From SYFY01 sp031385325 (GTDB taxonomy: Bacteria > Pseudomonadota > Gammaproteobacteria > Pseudomonadales > Azotimanducaceae), in assembly GCA_031385325.1 (NCBI GenBank), contig JANNBJ010000233.1, positions 1 through 15,349 on the forward strand: a stretch of 15,349 nt of DNA. The letters run 5' to 3'. The notes under the pieces are model-generated. The model was not told where the DNA came from. It searched no databases and saw only the letters and a program-made list of their open reading frames with translations. The position numbers and the translations under genes are program-made. Positions 6,410 to 14,461 of this stretch are shown here, piece after piece (position 1 is the first letter of the stretch; every line of letters begins with the position of its first letter).

Positions 6410-7147
6410 TCATGGCTCATGCCTGATTCGCACCCCCGGGCAGACTCTGGCGAAGTGCATGTGCGCAGCCAGGATGTAAAAGCAGACCCCCAGCATTTCC
6501 AGGAACTCTTCCAGGTGGCAAAGCGTCTGGTAGCCCAGATGGTTGTAGCCGCCTCTCGACCACACCGCACCAGAGAGGGATTCGAAGCCGACGGCACCGG
6601 AAACGTAGATGACTCCGGAGAGGACAAACCTGCGACGAGTCTCAGCCGGGAGCGTGTTGAGGAACCTCAGAAAATACAGGCCAACGGGGAGAAGAGCCGG
6701 TATGGCGAAAACGACCCATGAAAACGTTAGCCGTTTGAATCCGAAGTGGTGGAGCAAGGCGACTCCGGGCCCATTCAGACTTTCGTGCAGCGATCCGAAC
6801 TCGTCCAGTGCCAACAGCAGGAACAGAACGGCGAGCATTATCCAGGCAGTCGCTCCACGTTGTCCCTGGTTTCGTGCAACCGGGTAGTTCATCGCGGAAA
6901 CGATCGACGCGCCCAGCAGCAGAATAACTGAATAGAGCGCCGGGACATTGTTTTCGAGATCAACGTGAATCAGAGACCTGATAGGCTCAATCAGCCCGAA
7001 GCCATGTTTGATTCCACCAACGATAGTCACCAGCTGTAGCAGATAACTCAGAGTGACCAGTGTGGCAGCGATTCCAATCAACCACATCTTGCAGGTGCGA
7101 TGACTTAGCGCGACCAGTAGTTCATCTTTTCCGTTTTCGCCGTCCAC
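6410..7147 (-). CDS. Polytopic membrane protein of unknown function
   Basis: A protein of 245 residues, beginning at GTG 7147 (weak AAGACAG upstream); an ATG at 7087 is an alternative start. I see about six hydrophobic segments: 22-44, 68-86, 100-115, 142-163, 175-192 and 208-229. Polar residues cluster at helix ends: LALDEFGSLHE (112-122), GFESLSGAVW (187-196) and HLEEFLEMLG (211-220). Paired acids and histidines in such positions are typical of membrane proteins that bind a metal or a polar head group, but I recognise no named family. It may be a conserved hypothetical of Proteobacteria. The GST gene follows 125 bases downstream on the same strand; whether they share a transcript is unclear. 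Confidence 0.6.
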   Translation of the reverse strand: MDGENGKDELLVALSHRTCKMWLIGIAATLVTLSYLLQLVTIVGGIKHGFGLIEPIRSLIHVDLENNVPALYSVILLLGASIVSAMNYPVARNQGQRGATAWIMLAVLFLLLALDEFGSLHESLNGPGVALLHHFGFKRLTFSWVVFAIPALLPVGLYFLRFLNTLPAETRRRFVLSGVIYVSGAVGFESLSGAVWSRGGYNHLGYQTLCHLEEFLEMLGVCFYILAAHMHFARVCPGVRIRHEP

Positions 7148-7207
7148 AGTCTGTCTTGTTGGTTGAAGAATTTGGTAGCACGTTGCTCTTTCACCGAGTC
7201 GTCAGTT

Positions 7208-7235
7208 TTACGCCGAAGTCTTTGATCTGGCGTAA
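7208..7235. promoter_or_regulatory. Inverted repeat upstream of the membrane protein gene
   Basis: TTACGCC at 7208-7214 and GGCGTAA at 7229-7235 form a perfect 7-bp inverted repeat with a 14-base spacer. It lies 60-90 bases upstream of the GTG start at 7147, where an operator could sit. No regulator gene is adjacent, so the assignment is weak. I see nothing else in the gap from 7148 to 7400. Confidence 0.25.
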
Positions 7236-7400
7236 TAGCTCAGCCTAACCGCCTTCGATCGGGTATCAATATTCTCGGATAGTCTCCAGCGCGGCAAGCC
7301 GTAGAACAAAAGTTCGATGGAACAACGCCGGGACTTGGGGATCGTTACGGCGACTGTCGAAAGTTGCTATTGATCAGCTGAGAATTGAACAAGGCGGAGA

Positions 7401-9281
7401 TCAAAGCCTGGTGAAACCGTCCGCACTCCATTGTTCCGAACCTACGCCGTTGTGCACGTAGAAAAGTCCGTCCGGATCATATTTTCGTTTGATTTCGGCG
7501 AGCCGCGCGTAGTTGCTTCCCCAATAGGAGTGTTGCCAGTCCTTCTCGAAATAGTTGCTTTCGTTCACATACGAACCTGGGTTTGACACCAGTGCGCGCA
7601 AATGACTTATGCATTGATTCACTTGTGTACGAGCGGTTCGAGCCAGGTCGATAGAAGGCTCATGCCCGACAATTCCTGGGTACGCCGGACCTTGACCATC
7701 GGCAACAATCGCCAGCGCGAACGCTGTCAGTACGGCGGGGTTGATGGACGCCTCCGCCGCTGCGGCGATAGCTTCGGGCGGCGCCCCCGCCAATCCTTTG
7801 TTGAAGTGCAGTCCAACCTGATGAATTCTCGAGCTTGCAAACAAGGCATCAACAAATCTGGTCCGCTCGCTGGGATCGAGCAGAGAGGCTGGCAACCACA
7901 GGGATTCATAGGCCCAAAGTACCTGACCGGACTGTTCCGCGTCGCCTGCCCATACAGCGTTGTTCGTTTCGGCTCCGGGTCGATCGTCGTATCTGAAAAC
8001 AGGCTGAGGTACCAAGTGCACAAGGCCGTAATTCAACAAGCCGATCAACATACTGTCGTCCGGATTTGGAAAGGCAATTTCTGGCCAGTGTTCTTTCCAC
8101 CATTGAACATCCCACCACCGTCGAGCAGGTATGGCGCCGATGACGATGCGATCTGTCACCGAATAGGCTGCTGATGACCGCTCGACCCAATCGAGGAACG
8201 GTTGCCAGATTTGTTGAGCTTGCTCCCTGCTCAGACCGTGAAAGTTCATTCTCACTTCAAGAACGTTATCCGGTCGCACTCTCACCTGTTCACCCCAGTG
8301 CTCATTGAACAGGTGTTGTCGGTAGAAACGCGTGAACTCACTGAGCAACTCGTGATAGGCAACATCGGACGCCGCCTTGACGGTGAATTGAGCTGAGCCG
8401 AAGAATTCCGGAAGCTCATGAAGGCGGAGCGTCAACTTGCTGACGACGCAGAAGGTGCCGCCACCGCCGCCTTTCAGCGCCCAGAACAGATCTGCATCAA
8501 GGCACTGATTGACTGTGCGAATCGCACCATCGGCGGTCACTACCTCGGCTTCGAGCAAGCTTGCTGCAGCCAATCCATAGTGTTTTGAGTAGCTGCCAAA
8601 GCCACCGCCAAGAACCAGGCCGGTGAGGCCCACTGTCAGGCAGCCGCCACCTTGAACGTATTTGCCTCCCTTGGTGGTGACCTCGTCGTAGACCTGCGAT
8701 CCAATTGCGCCGGCGCCGATGGTGACGGCTGGCTGAGGTTGCGAGACGTGCTCGCATCCGGTTGCGACGAATGCGGAGTGCATCTCGATGTCATGCATGT
8801 CCCGGGTTGAGATCAGCAAGGAATCAGGCGCACTGGACGTGCCTTGATAGCTATGTCCACCGCCTTTGACGACCAGACGCAGCTCATGGTCGCGCGCAAA
8901 TTTCACCGCTGCGGCGATGTGCTCGGCGTTCTGGGCGGCGATTGCGTAAACACTTGGATTGCAATGCCACGCATCCACCCACCCCAGATTCTGGGTGAGT
9001 CCAGGTTGGTCACGGATGAAGTAGGGGTTAGTGATGTCAGTTGCGAGTCGTGCAGCAGCCGCTCCTTCAGGGTCGTTCCTCAATTCATCGAGCGGAAATT
9101 GCACGGGAAACAGGTTGTTCCCAACGGCGCGGTTGAGTTGCTGCCACATTGAAGTCGAGGGCCAGGTACTATCGAAAGGACGTCGACGCCGTAATTTCGC
9201 GCTCGCCAATACACGCTTCGGGAGCAGCGCCAAGAGTGCAGCCGCCCGAAGTGCTCTCAATGATTCACGTCTGCTTGCCAT
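7401..9281 (-). CDS. Tat-exported FAD-linked oxidase (berberine-bridge-enzyme-like)
   Basis: A 626-residue protein with an N-terminal twin-arginine signal (SRRESLRALRAAALLALL, then ASA near residue 28), so it is probably exported folded to the periplasm. The FAD-binding PCMH domain covers about 100-290: FARDHELRLVVKGGGHSYQG with H143, GGGCLTVGLTGLVLGGGFG with C214, YGLAAASLLEAEVVTADG and DLFWALKGGGGG. H143 and C214 match the positions that attach FAD through two covalent bonds in the berberine-bridge family. The C-terminal BBE domain (NYFEKDWQHSYWGSNYARL, then KYDPDGLFYVHNGVG, about 575-615) is complete. These enzymes oxidise sugars, alkaloids or phenolics with oxygen; the substrate is unknown. 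The gene follows the cupin by 35 bases on the same strand, so they probably form one operon. Confidence 0.87.
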   Translation of the reverse strand: MASRRESLRALRAAALLALLPKRVLASAKLRRRRPFDSTWPSTSMWQQLNRAVGNNLFPVQFPLDELRNDPEGAAAARLATDITNPYFIRDQPGLTQNLGWVDAWHCNPSVYAIAAQNAEHIAAAVKFARDHELRLVVKGGGHSYQGTSSAPDSLLISTRDMHDIEMHSAFVATGCEHVSQPQPAVTIGAGAIGSQVYDEVTTKGGKYVQGGGCLTVGLTGLVLGGGFGSYSKHYGLAAASLLEAEVVTADGAIRTVNQCLDADLFWALKGGGGGTFCVVSKLTLRLHELPEFFGSAQFTVKAASDVAYHELLSEFTRFYRQHLFNEHWGEQVRVRPDNVLEVRMNFHGLSREQAQQIWQPFLDWVERSSAAYSVTDRIVIGAIPARRWWDVQWWKEHWPEIAFPNPDDSMLIGLLNYGLVHLVPQPVFRYDDRPGAETNNAVWAGDAEQSGQVLWAYESLWLPASLLDPSERTRFVDALFASSRIHQVGLHFNKGLAGAPPEAIAAAAEASINPAVLTAFALAIVADGQGPAYPGIVGHEPSIDLARTARTQVNQCISHLRALVSNPGSYVNESNYFEKDWQHSYWGSNYARLAEIKRKYDPDGLFYVHNGVGSEQWSADGFTRL

Positions 9282-9316
9282 CGCCTAAGGATCCGCTCAA
9301 CAAGCCGGCTGGTGTT

Positions 9317-9775
9317 CTACTCAAAGTATGACGCAAATCGACGGGTCGCTTCCGCGACAAAACCCTCTTCCGGCATGGCATCGCTGCGGTCAGTTCGATA
9401 TTTCACAAACAGGGTTTCCAGACCTGCGGGCATAAAGCCCACGATCAGGTGCACGGGTGTCTGCGTCGCGTTGAAGTAGCCGTGGCGAACACCTTTTGGC
9501 ACGCGGACAAAGTCTCCGGGCGACAACGAGACGATCGAATCATCGAGCAGAAACTGCAGGTTGCCCGCCTGGACCAGGAAGCTCTCTTCGCATTGATCGT
9601 GACGGTGAGCACCGTAGGATGGATTGATATTGGGCGATGAATTCGCCGCGATGGTCCACTCTATCAATGCATAGGCGCCGCCGGTCGATCCCCCATCAAC
9701 AATGATCCGACCGCGGTCGGGTCCGTCTTCGAAGCTCAATCCCTGGTTAGCAGGGACGACACGTGGGTCGGACAT
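9317..9775 (-). CDS. Single-domain cupin protein
   Basis: A small cupin of 152 residues. Motif 1 reads GAHRHDQCEESFLVQAG (55-71), giving metal ligands H57, H59 and one of E63/E64. Motif 2 reads PGDFVRVPKGVRHGYFN (86-102), with H98. The complete 3-His/1-Glu set predicts a bound divalent metal, so an isomerase, epimerase or dioxygenase activity is possible, or a small-molecule sensor. ATG 9775 is preferred over the GTG at 9784, because GAAG lies at a suitable distance only for the ATG. It is the first gene of the unit with the FAD oxidase and may act on the same substrate. The gene is divergent from yebC, sharing a 170-base intergenic region. Confidence 0.85.
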   Translation of the reverse strand: MSDPRVVPANQGLSFEDGPDRGRIIVDGGSTGGAYALIEWTIAANSSPNINPSYGAHRHDQCEESFLVQAGNLQFLLDDSIVSLSPGDFVRVPKGVRHGYFNATQTPVHLIVGFMPAGLETLFVKYRTDRSDAMPEEGFVAEATRRFASYFE

Positions 9776-9879
9776 GACGGGCACGCTTCAGAGGTTCGGG
9801 CCAGAAAGCGTACAGTGCTTTTGTCTGATGAGCGAAGACAATGGCTTTGGCCGCAGAAGTCCCCTAGATTTGGCACGGC

Positions 9880-9891
9880 ATCGGCGCCGAT
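9880..9891. promoter_or_regulatory. Perfect 12-bp palindrome between cupin and yebC
   Basis: ATCGGCGCCGAT is its own reverse complement and lies in the divergent intergenic region, about 105 bases upstream of the cupin start and 58 bases upstream of the yebC start. It may be an operator serving either gene. This is inference from position alone. Confidence 0.25.
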
Positions 9892-9948
9892 TGTGTGTCC
9901 TGGCAGGGAATTCGGCGCCAACAGCTGATTAAACAGAGTGAGGCAGAA

Positions 9949-10671
9949 GTGGGTCGTATCTTCGAAGTTCGAAAAGCAACGATGTTCGCGCGCTGGAACC
10001 GGATGGCGAAGGCGTTCACCAAGATCGGCAAGGACATCACCATCGCCGTTCGTGCTGGTGGGCCAGATCCGCACAGCAATCCGTCGTTGCGGCGCGTTAT
10101 CCAGAACGCTCGCTCCGTGAATATGCCCAAGGACAAGGTTGAAGCGGCCATACGCAGAGCCTCCGGGGCCGACGCCAAAGCCTACGAAATCGTGACCTAC
10201 GAGGGCTATGCGCCACACGGCGCGGCGGTACTCGTTGAGGCGGCCACAGACAACACAAATCGCACCGTAGCCAACGTCCGAAACATCTTCACCAAACTCG
10301 GCGGTAACCTGGGTACGACCGGCTGCGTCGAATTCATGTTTCGGCGCATGGGCGTGTTCAGACTCAAGCCCGATGGTATCGATCAGGAAGAACTTGAACT
10401 TGACCTGATCGATCATGGTCTCGACGAGATGGGTGAAAGCACCGGTGAAAACGGCGAGATACAGATCGTCGTGCGATGCGCGTTCGAAGAGTTTGGAAAT
10501 CTGCAGAAGGCGCTGGAAGAGCGGGGCATCGAACCCATTTCCGCAGAGCAGGAATATGTCTGCGTGAACCCGACCGAGTTATCGGAAGAGCATGCCACCG
10601 AAGCGCTCGAATTGATCGATCGGCTGGAACAGGACGAGGACGTACAGCGGGTGTTTCACAACATCGGCTGA
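9949..10671 (+). CDS. YebC/PmpR family (DUF28) protein
   Basis: A 240-residue YebC/PmpR-family protein. I place the start at GTG 9949, because the translated start MGRIFEVRKATMFARWNRMAK matches the opening of one branch of the family and GAGG sits 5 bases upstream. An ATG-like frame from 9895 would add 18 unrelated residues. Family hallmarks are AGGPDPHSNPSLRRVIQNARS, NMPKDKVEAAIRRASG, YEGYAPHGAAVLVEAATDN, NRTVANVRNIFTKLGGNLG (about 103-121) and the acidic C-terminus LIDRLEQDEDVQRVFHNIG. Members were long annotated as transcriptional regulators; recent work on some members supports a role in rescuing ribosomes stalled at difficult sequences. Which role applies here cannot be decided from sequence. 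The gene stands alone between divergent and convergent neighbours. Confidence 0.9.
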   Translation: MGRIFEVRKATMFARWNRMAKAFTKIGKDITIAVRAGGPDPHSNPSLRRVIQNARSVNMPKDKVEAAIRRASGADAKAYEIVTYEGYAPHGAAVLVEAATDNTNRTVANVRNIFTKLGGNLGTTGCVEFMFRRMGVFRLKPDGIDQEELELDLIDHGLDEMGESTGENGEIQIVVRCAFEEFGNLQKALEERGIEPISAEQEYVCVNPTELSEEHATEALELIDRLEQDEDVQRVFHNIG

Positions 10672-10677
10672 CCTCAA

Positions 10678-10717
10678 GCGGATGAGCGGATAAGCGGACG
10701 AACGACGTGGCGGATAA
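10678..10717. repeat. 8-bp tandem repeat in the convergent gap
   Basis: Units GCGGATGA, GCGGATAA, GCGGACGA, a degenerate ACGACGTG and GCGGATAA follow each other with period 8. They fill almost the whole 48-base gap between the yebC stop and the stop of the convergent MFS gene. No terminator hairpin was seen there. Confidence 0.6.
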
Positions 10718-10719
10718 CG

Positions 10720-12210
10720 CTATCGTCTGGAAATGTCTTCAGGCGCGATTTCCTCAAGTTTGCGTCGCGCAGTTTCCGGGAAGAAGAAGTAGATCGCAGG
10801 TGGTACCAGCAGACTGAATCCCGCAACGATCAGAATCGCGTTCCAGTTACTGCCGGCGAGTCCAAAAAGCGCGGACACACCGAGCAGACCCACGATTGCT
10901 CCGACTACGGACATCAGGTTGGTCGCGCCGCTTGCAGAAGAGCGCATGGAAGTCGGAAAGAGTTCAACGCTGTAAGTCGATAGTGTCACACCGGCGCCCA
11001 TCGCGAAGAACAGGTAAACAATCCACAACATGGGTACGAACACTCCACCGACGGAGTAAAACGCAATCATCGACAGGCCAAAACCGAGGCTGAACGCAGT
11101 GCCGGTGGGACGTCGTCCAAATCGGTCACTGAGCCAGCCGGACAACGGATTGCCAATCACTGCGAATGCGCCGCCGATGAAGAGGAGCGTCGCTACCTGG
11201 GCAGGCAGCCAACCATGTACGTCCTGCAGATATTTTGGTGCGAAGAAACCTGCAGAGTTACCCGCAACGTTGAAGAAAAAGAGCGTACCTGCCAGCAGCA
11301 TGAAACTTCGTGGATGTTCACGTGCTGCACGCCAGACGTTGGAGTACAAGGGCACGGGTGCCGACGATTGGACGCGCGTCGATTCCAGCTGGGTGAAAAC
11401 TCTCGTTTCAGGTAGTGCCCGGCGCCAGTAGGCGATGAAGAACAGCGGTATGACTCCCACGAGATAAAGTGCGCGCCAGCCAAACGGCAGCAGATCGACA
11501 AACCCGAACATCAATGCAGCGAAGCCGGACCCACACGCCTGGATTGCGGCCGCGGCGCCGATGCCCCAACCACGGTGTTCAGGCGCAAACTCCTCGACGA
11601 TGACGACGGTAGCCAGTACTGCTTCAGCGATGGCAAACGTACGCCCGAAGAACTGCAGTACAACAAACGACTCCACGTTCGGCGTAAAAGCGGTCAGCGC
11701 AGTAGCCAATGTGTATCCGACGATGGTGAACAAGAGCACACGCCGTCGACCGTATCGATCAGCGAACGGAACAATCAGCAGAGCCAGCAGTGCGCCGCTG
11801 CGGATGACCGATCCGAGTAGACCCAGCGAGCCTTCGTCGATGCCAAGATCCGCCTGAATTTGCTTCAAATTCAGTGTCAGGAGAAAGACATCATAAGCCT
11901 CGAAAAACGATACCGCAGAAACCAGCCCAAGCATTCGCCACTGTCGCTCAGTCAGCGATGGTGCCCGGCCGAGATAGGGTGTGTATCGATACCACCTCGG
12001 CGGTTGTACCGTTGGTGGGGAAAGCGTCGTCTCTGAAGGCTTGCCTGGCTCCGCAGTGTTCAATGGGTTGTCATCTACAACAGGCCTTTCAACGCCGGGA
12101 TAAAGGAGATTGGCTTTCGTCCATTGTTTGATCGCATCGCCCCTCCTTTCGTGGATCCTTTCCGCAGAGGGGGCCTGCTTTTTAGGCTGGGAAATTGGTA
12201 GTGCATCCAT
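10720..12210 (-). CDS. Major facilitator superfamily transporter (sugar/organic-acid type)
   Basis: From ATG 12210 the protein has 496 residues: an unusually long, hydrophilic, proline-rich N-terminal tail of about 90 residues, then twelve predicted membrane segments. Motif A between segments 2 and 3 reads PFADRYGRRRVLL, and its counterpart in the second half reads WLSDRFGRRPTG. PETRVF and FFPETARRKLEEI at the ends of the two halves are typical of the sugar/aromatic-acid transporter branch. The early segment VSFFEAYDVFLLTLNLKQI carries an acid in helix 1, as in proton-coupled carriers. The start is uncertain: a TTG at 12063 would give a conventional short tail. It follows the monooxygenase gene by about 33 bases, so it probably imports that enzyme's substrate or exports its product. 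Confidence 0.87.
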   Translation of the reverse strand: MDALPISQPKKQAPSAERIHERRGDAIKQWTKANLLYPGVERPVVDDNPLNTAEPGKPSETTLSPPTVQPPRWYRYTPYLGRAPSLTERQWRMLGLVSAVSFFEAYDVFLLTLNLKQIQADLGIDEGSLGLLGSVIRSGALLALLIVPFADRYGRRRVLLFTIVGYTLATALTAFTPNVESFVVLQFFGRTFAIAEAVLATVVIVEEFAPEHRGWGIGAAAAIQACGSGFAALMFGFVDLLPFGWRALYLVGVIPLFFIAYWRRALPETRVFTQLESTRVQSSAPVPLYSNVWRAAREHPRSFMLLAGTLFFFNVAGNSAGFFAPKYLQDVHGWLPAQVATLLFIGGAFAVIGNPLSGWLSDRFGRRPTGTAFSLGFGLSMIAFYSVGGVFVPMLWIVYLFFAMGAGVTLSTYSVELFPTSMRSSASGATNLMSVVGAIVGLLGVSALFGLAGSNWNAILIVAGFSLLVPPAIYFFFPETARRKLEEIAPEDISRR

Positions 12211-12219
12211 GCACCACAA

Positions 12220-12247
12220 GTGAAGCTCTGCTTGTTCAGAGCTTCAC
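12220..12247 (-). terminator. Perfect 11-bp hairpin overlapping the monooxygenase stop codon
   Basis: GTGAAGCTCTG (12220-12230) and CAGAGCTTCAC (12237-12247) form a perfect stem with a 6-base loop. It contains the TGA of the monooxygenase gene (12244-12246) and ends 10 bases before the ATG of the MFS gene. There is no T run on either strand, so it is not a standard Rho-independent terminator. It may instead attenuate or stabilise the mRNA, or tune translation of the transporter. Confidence 0.45.
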
Positions 12248-13530
12248 GAACCTGCCGCACCACTCTTTTCGTAGATCGATGTTTTGGCGTTTTTGCTTTC
12301 TTCGGTGATTTTTCGGCCCAGTGCCGGGAAGACCGGAATATCCACGTCGGCCGGTGGCTGCATGAATTGTTTGCGTGCCAGCGCTGCAGCAATGTAAGGC
12401 GCCAGTTCTGCTGCCTTGCGTCGTTCGCGCTCGGCTTCATTTGCCTTGAATTCCGGCATGACCTGTTTGGCGAACAACTCGAGGGAGTGACAGATGTCGG
12501 CATGTTTGTTGTTGCCGGCTTGCTGGATGAAAGTTACCTGGTCAACCCCGACGTCGGCAAACTTGCGCAGGTGTTGTCGCATGTCCTCCGGTGTGCCGAT
12601 GCCACCGGCACTTCCTGACAAGGCTTGGCGGTAGTCTGTTTCGCCATCACCAAGACGTGCGCTGCGCATCTTCTGGAAGTTCTCCCACAGATTCGTGCGT
12701 CCTGGCTTGTGTTCACCAAAGCCGTACAGACTGCCAAGGGCGAAGCCGAAAAATTCAAAGCCCTCCAGTCCGTTGCAAATGGCCACCTCACGATCTTCAT
12801 GGCACGAAAAACTCGAGACCATGCAGATGTTGGCATTCACCGCATGACCGATGGGCACACACTGTTCGCTCTTGATGATCGAGTAGTACTCGTCCACCCA
12901 CTCGCGTGCTTCCAACGGATCGACAAAGGCGAAGGTGAGCGCACCGATGCCGAGGCGAGCCGCCATGCGTATGGTGTCGCGTTGCGAGCAGGCCACCCAC
13001 ATGGGTGGATGTGGCTTCTGCACGGATTTCGGCACCAGATTGCGGCACGGCATGGAAAAGTATTTGCCCTGATAACCAGGATAGGGATCCATGGCGAGCA
13101 GATTGGCGATCTGCTCAGTGGCTTCCAGATAGATCGCGCGCTTTTCTGCAACCGGAATTCCAAAACCGCCCAGCTCAAGTTCTGCCGACGATTCCCCGGT
13201 GCCGAACTCAACGCGCCCGTTGGAAACCAGATCGAGCGTCGCAATGACTTCCGCGGTTCGCGCCGGATGGTTGTACTGCGGAATGACCTGACGAATGCCT
13301 TGACCCAATCGAATGTTCTTGGTTCGCTGTGAACAGGCAGCGAGGAAAACTTCTGGTGCGGAAGAATGCGAGTATTCCTCCAGGAAGTGATGCTCAACTT
13401 CCCAGGCGAAATCGATGCCCAATTTGTCGGCGAGTTCAACCTGATCGAGCGCCTCGTTGAACAGCCGCTGTTCGTCGCCTTCGTTCCAGGGACGTGGCAG
13501 CTGATGTTCGTAAAAAATGCCGAATTTCAT
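12244..13530 (-). CDS. Luciferase-like flavin-dependent monooxygenase
   Basis: A 428-residue member of the bacterial luciferase-like TIM-barrel family, which uses reduced FMN or F420. The N-terminal MKFGIFYEHQLPRPW, EVEHHFLEEYSHSSAPEVFL (44-63), IRLGQGIRQVIPQYNHPARTAE and TLDLVSNGRVEFGTGES (98-114) cover the core strands; KPHPPMWVACSQRDTIRMAARLG forms the later flavin-phosphate region. The SAPEVFL block after the histidine pair is typical of the family. The last 60 residues are a charged, low-complexity tail not part of the barrel. The ATG at 13530 is preceded by AAGGTAGG. The gene sits between an EthD-like gene (156-base gap) and the MFS transporter, in the same direction. The substrate is unknown; a partner flavin reductase is not in the window. 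Confidence 0.9.
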   Translation of the reverse strand: MKFGIFYEHQLPRPWNEGDEQRLFNEALDQVELADKLGIDFAWEVEHHFLEEYSHSSAPEVFLAACSQRTKNIRLGQGIRQVIPQYNHPARTAEVIATLDLVSNGRVEFGTGESSAELELGGFGIPVAEKRAIYLEATEQIANLLAMDPYPGYQGKYFSMPCRNLVPKSVQKPHPPMWVACSQRDTIRMAARLGIGALTFAFVDPLEAREWVDEYYSIIKSEQCVPIGHAVNANICMVSSFSCHEDREVAICNGLEGFEFFGFALGSLYGFGEHKPGRTNLWENFQKMRSARLGDGETDYRQALSGSAGGIGTPEDMRQHLRKFADVGVDQVTFIQQAGNNKHADICHSLELFAKQVMPEFKANEAERERRKAAELAPYIAAALARKQFMQPPADVDIPVFPALGRKITEESKNAKTSIYEKSGAAGS

Positions 13531-13686
13531 GGCCTACCTTGTTGGATGTTGATACCCGGTCGATTCTACGCCGGGCTATGTCAGGAAGTGCAGCGTGGTT
13601 CATAAGGGAGATTGCGTATCAGCGTCCACTCCGACCTGGATGTTTGGCGGCTGATCCCGTGTTTCCTGGGGTTAACTGGTGAGCCG

Positions 13687-13998
13687 CTAACCGATCTCCT
13701 CAAACACCCAGACCCGTCCCGTGCGCTTGTTCAGCGCATCGCTCTGCTTTCGTTGCGGGCGTGTATCGCTGAGCACGGCCAGAACTTCTGCTGCGGACTC
13801 GGCCTCGGCATCGTAGATGGCGAGATAGGGTAGAGGACATCCGTCACCTGCCTCGCCTGCGAGGCGAAACCGCTGTGCACTGGACCAGCCGGTGGTCGCC
13901 AGCACCTCACCCAGATGCAGGTTTTCGTAGTAGTCGTTGAATTCAGCTTCTTTGCCTGGTCTTGGCTCGGTCAGCACCAGCACCTTGTATCGGTTCAT
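13687..13998 (-). CDS. Small EthD/Dabb-like dimeric alpha-beta barrel protein
   Basis: A protein of 103 residues. ATG 13998 is strongly supported by CAGGAG 8-9 bases upstream; the frame is open further upstream, but that part is low-complexity and not conserved-looking. It reads MNRYKVLVLTEPRPGKEAEF, NDYYENLHLGEVLATTGWSS, AQRFRL and ends YLAIYDAEAESAAEVLAVL, then RVWVFEEIG. The order strand, glycine/aspartate turn, Y-x-x-x-H helix, hydrophobic strand and closing W-V-F-E strand is typical of EthD-like ferredoxin-fold proteins, which act as small monooxygenases, lyases or accessory proteins. H28 is the candidate functional residue. It heads the group with the monooxygenase and MFS genes, which suggests a shared pathway. 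Confidence 0.7.
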   Translation of the reverse strand: MNRYKVLVLTEPRPGKEAEFNDYYENLHLGEVLATTGWSSAQRFRLAGEAGDGCPLPYLAIYDAEAESAAEVLAVLSDTRPQRKQSDALNKRTGRVWVFEEIG

Positions 13999-14147
13999 CG
14001 CGGTCTCCTGTTCTTGAGGCGATTCTGCCTGTCGTTGCCAGTCAGCACTAATAGTCAGGAAGAACCGGTTGCAAGCGGATCCGCAGAATTGCATTGGAGC
14101 AGGCAATTGCGCTAAATGGGACGAGGATCGGGAATTGGAATCGTGAG

Positions 14148-14456
14148 ATGAGTCTGTTCGGAGAAAAATGCGTGCGGTGCGGCGAGCGGACCCGTGAGCG
14201 TCACGATCTTCGGCCCGTATGCCCGGCGTGTCATCAAGCCATGCAGCTGATGATGATCGCGGCCAATGAGGCAAAACGACACTGTCCGGTGGATGGTGCG
14301 GAGCTTTCGAAGGAAATCGCACACATGCTGGTGATTGATCGCTGCCCGACCTGCGGAGGCGTCTGGCTGGACGCCGAAGAACTGGAGCGCATCAGTACCG
14401 ATGTCGCCAGTGAGGTAATGATGGTGGTGGCGCGAGGGGCGTTTCCCGGCGTGTGA
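14148..14456 (+). CDS. Zinc-ribbon protein with TFIIB-type zf domain
   Basis: A 102-residue cysteine-rich protein from ATG 14148; a TTG at 14094 is possible, but it adds residues unlike the family and overlaps the promoter zone of the divergent neighbour. There are two zinc-binding parts. C8-C11 with C25-C28 form a four-cysteine knuckle (CVRC, CPAC). HCPVDGAELSKEIAHMLVIDR followed by CPTCGGVWLDAEELERI (45-81) is a zf-TFIIB domain, with C46, C66 and C69; the usual second cysteine of the first pair is replaced by D49, as in other CPVDG-type members. Such proteins are small, cytoplasmic and mostly uncharacterised. It precedes the GFA gene on the same strand, with the repeat array between them. 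Confidence 0.85.
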   Translation: MSLFGEKCVRCGERTRERHDLRPVCPACHQAMQLMMIAANEAKRHCPVDGAELSKEIAHMLVIDRCPTCGGVWLDAEELERISTDVASEVMMVVARGAFPGV

Positions 14457-14461
14457 GGGCC

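Noticed and set aside
12625..13332. Long plus-strand frame of 235 codons opposite the monooxygenase gene
   Set aside because: It is the antisense shadow of a strongly supported flavin monooxygenase gene and has no recognisable protein features.
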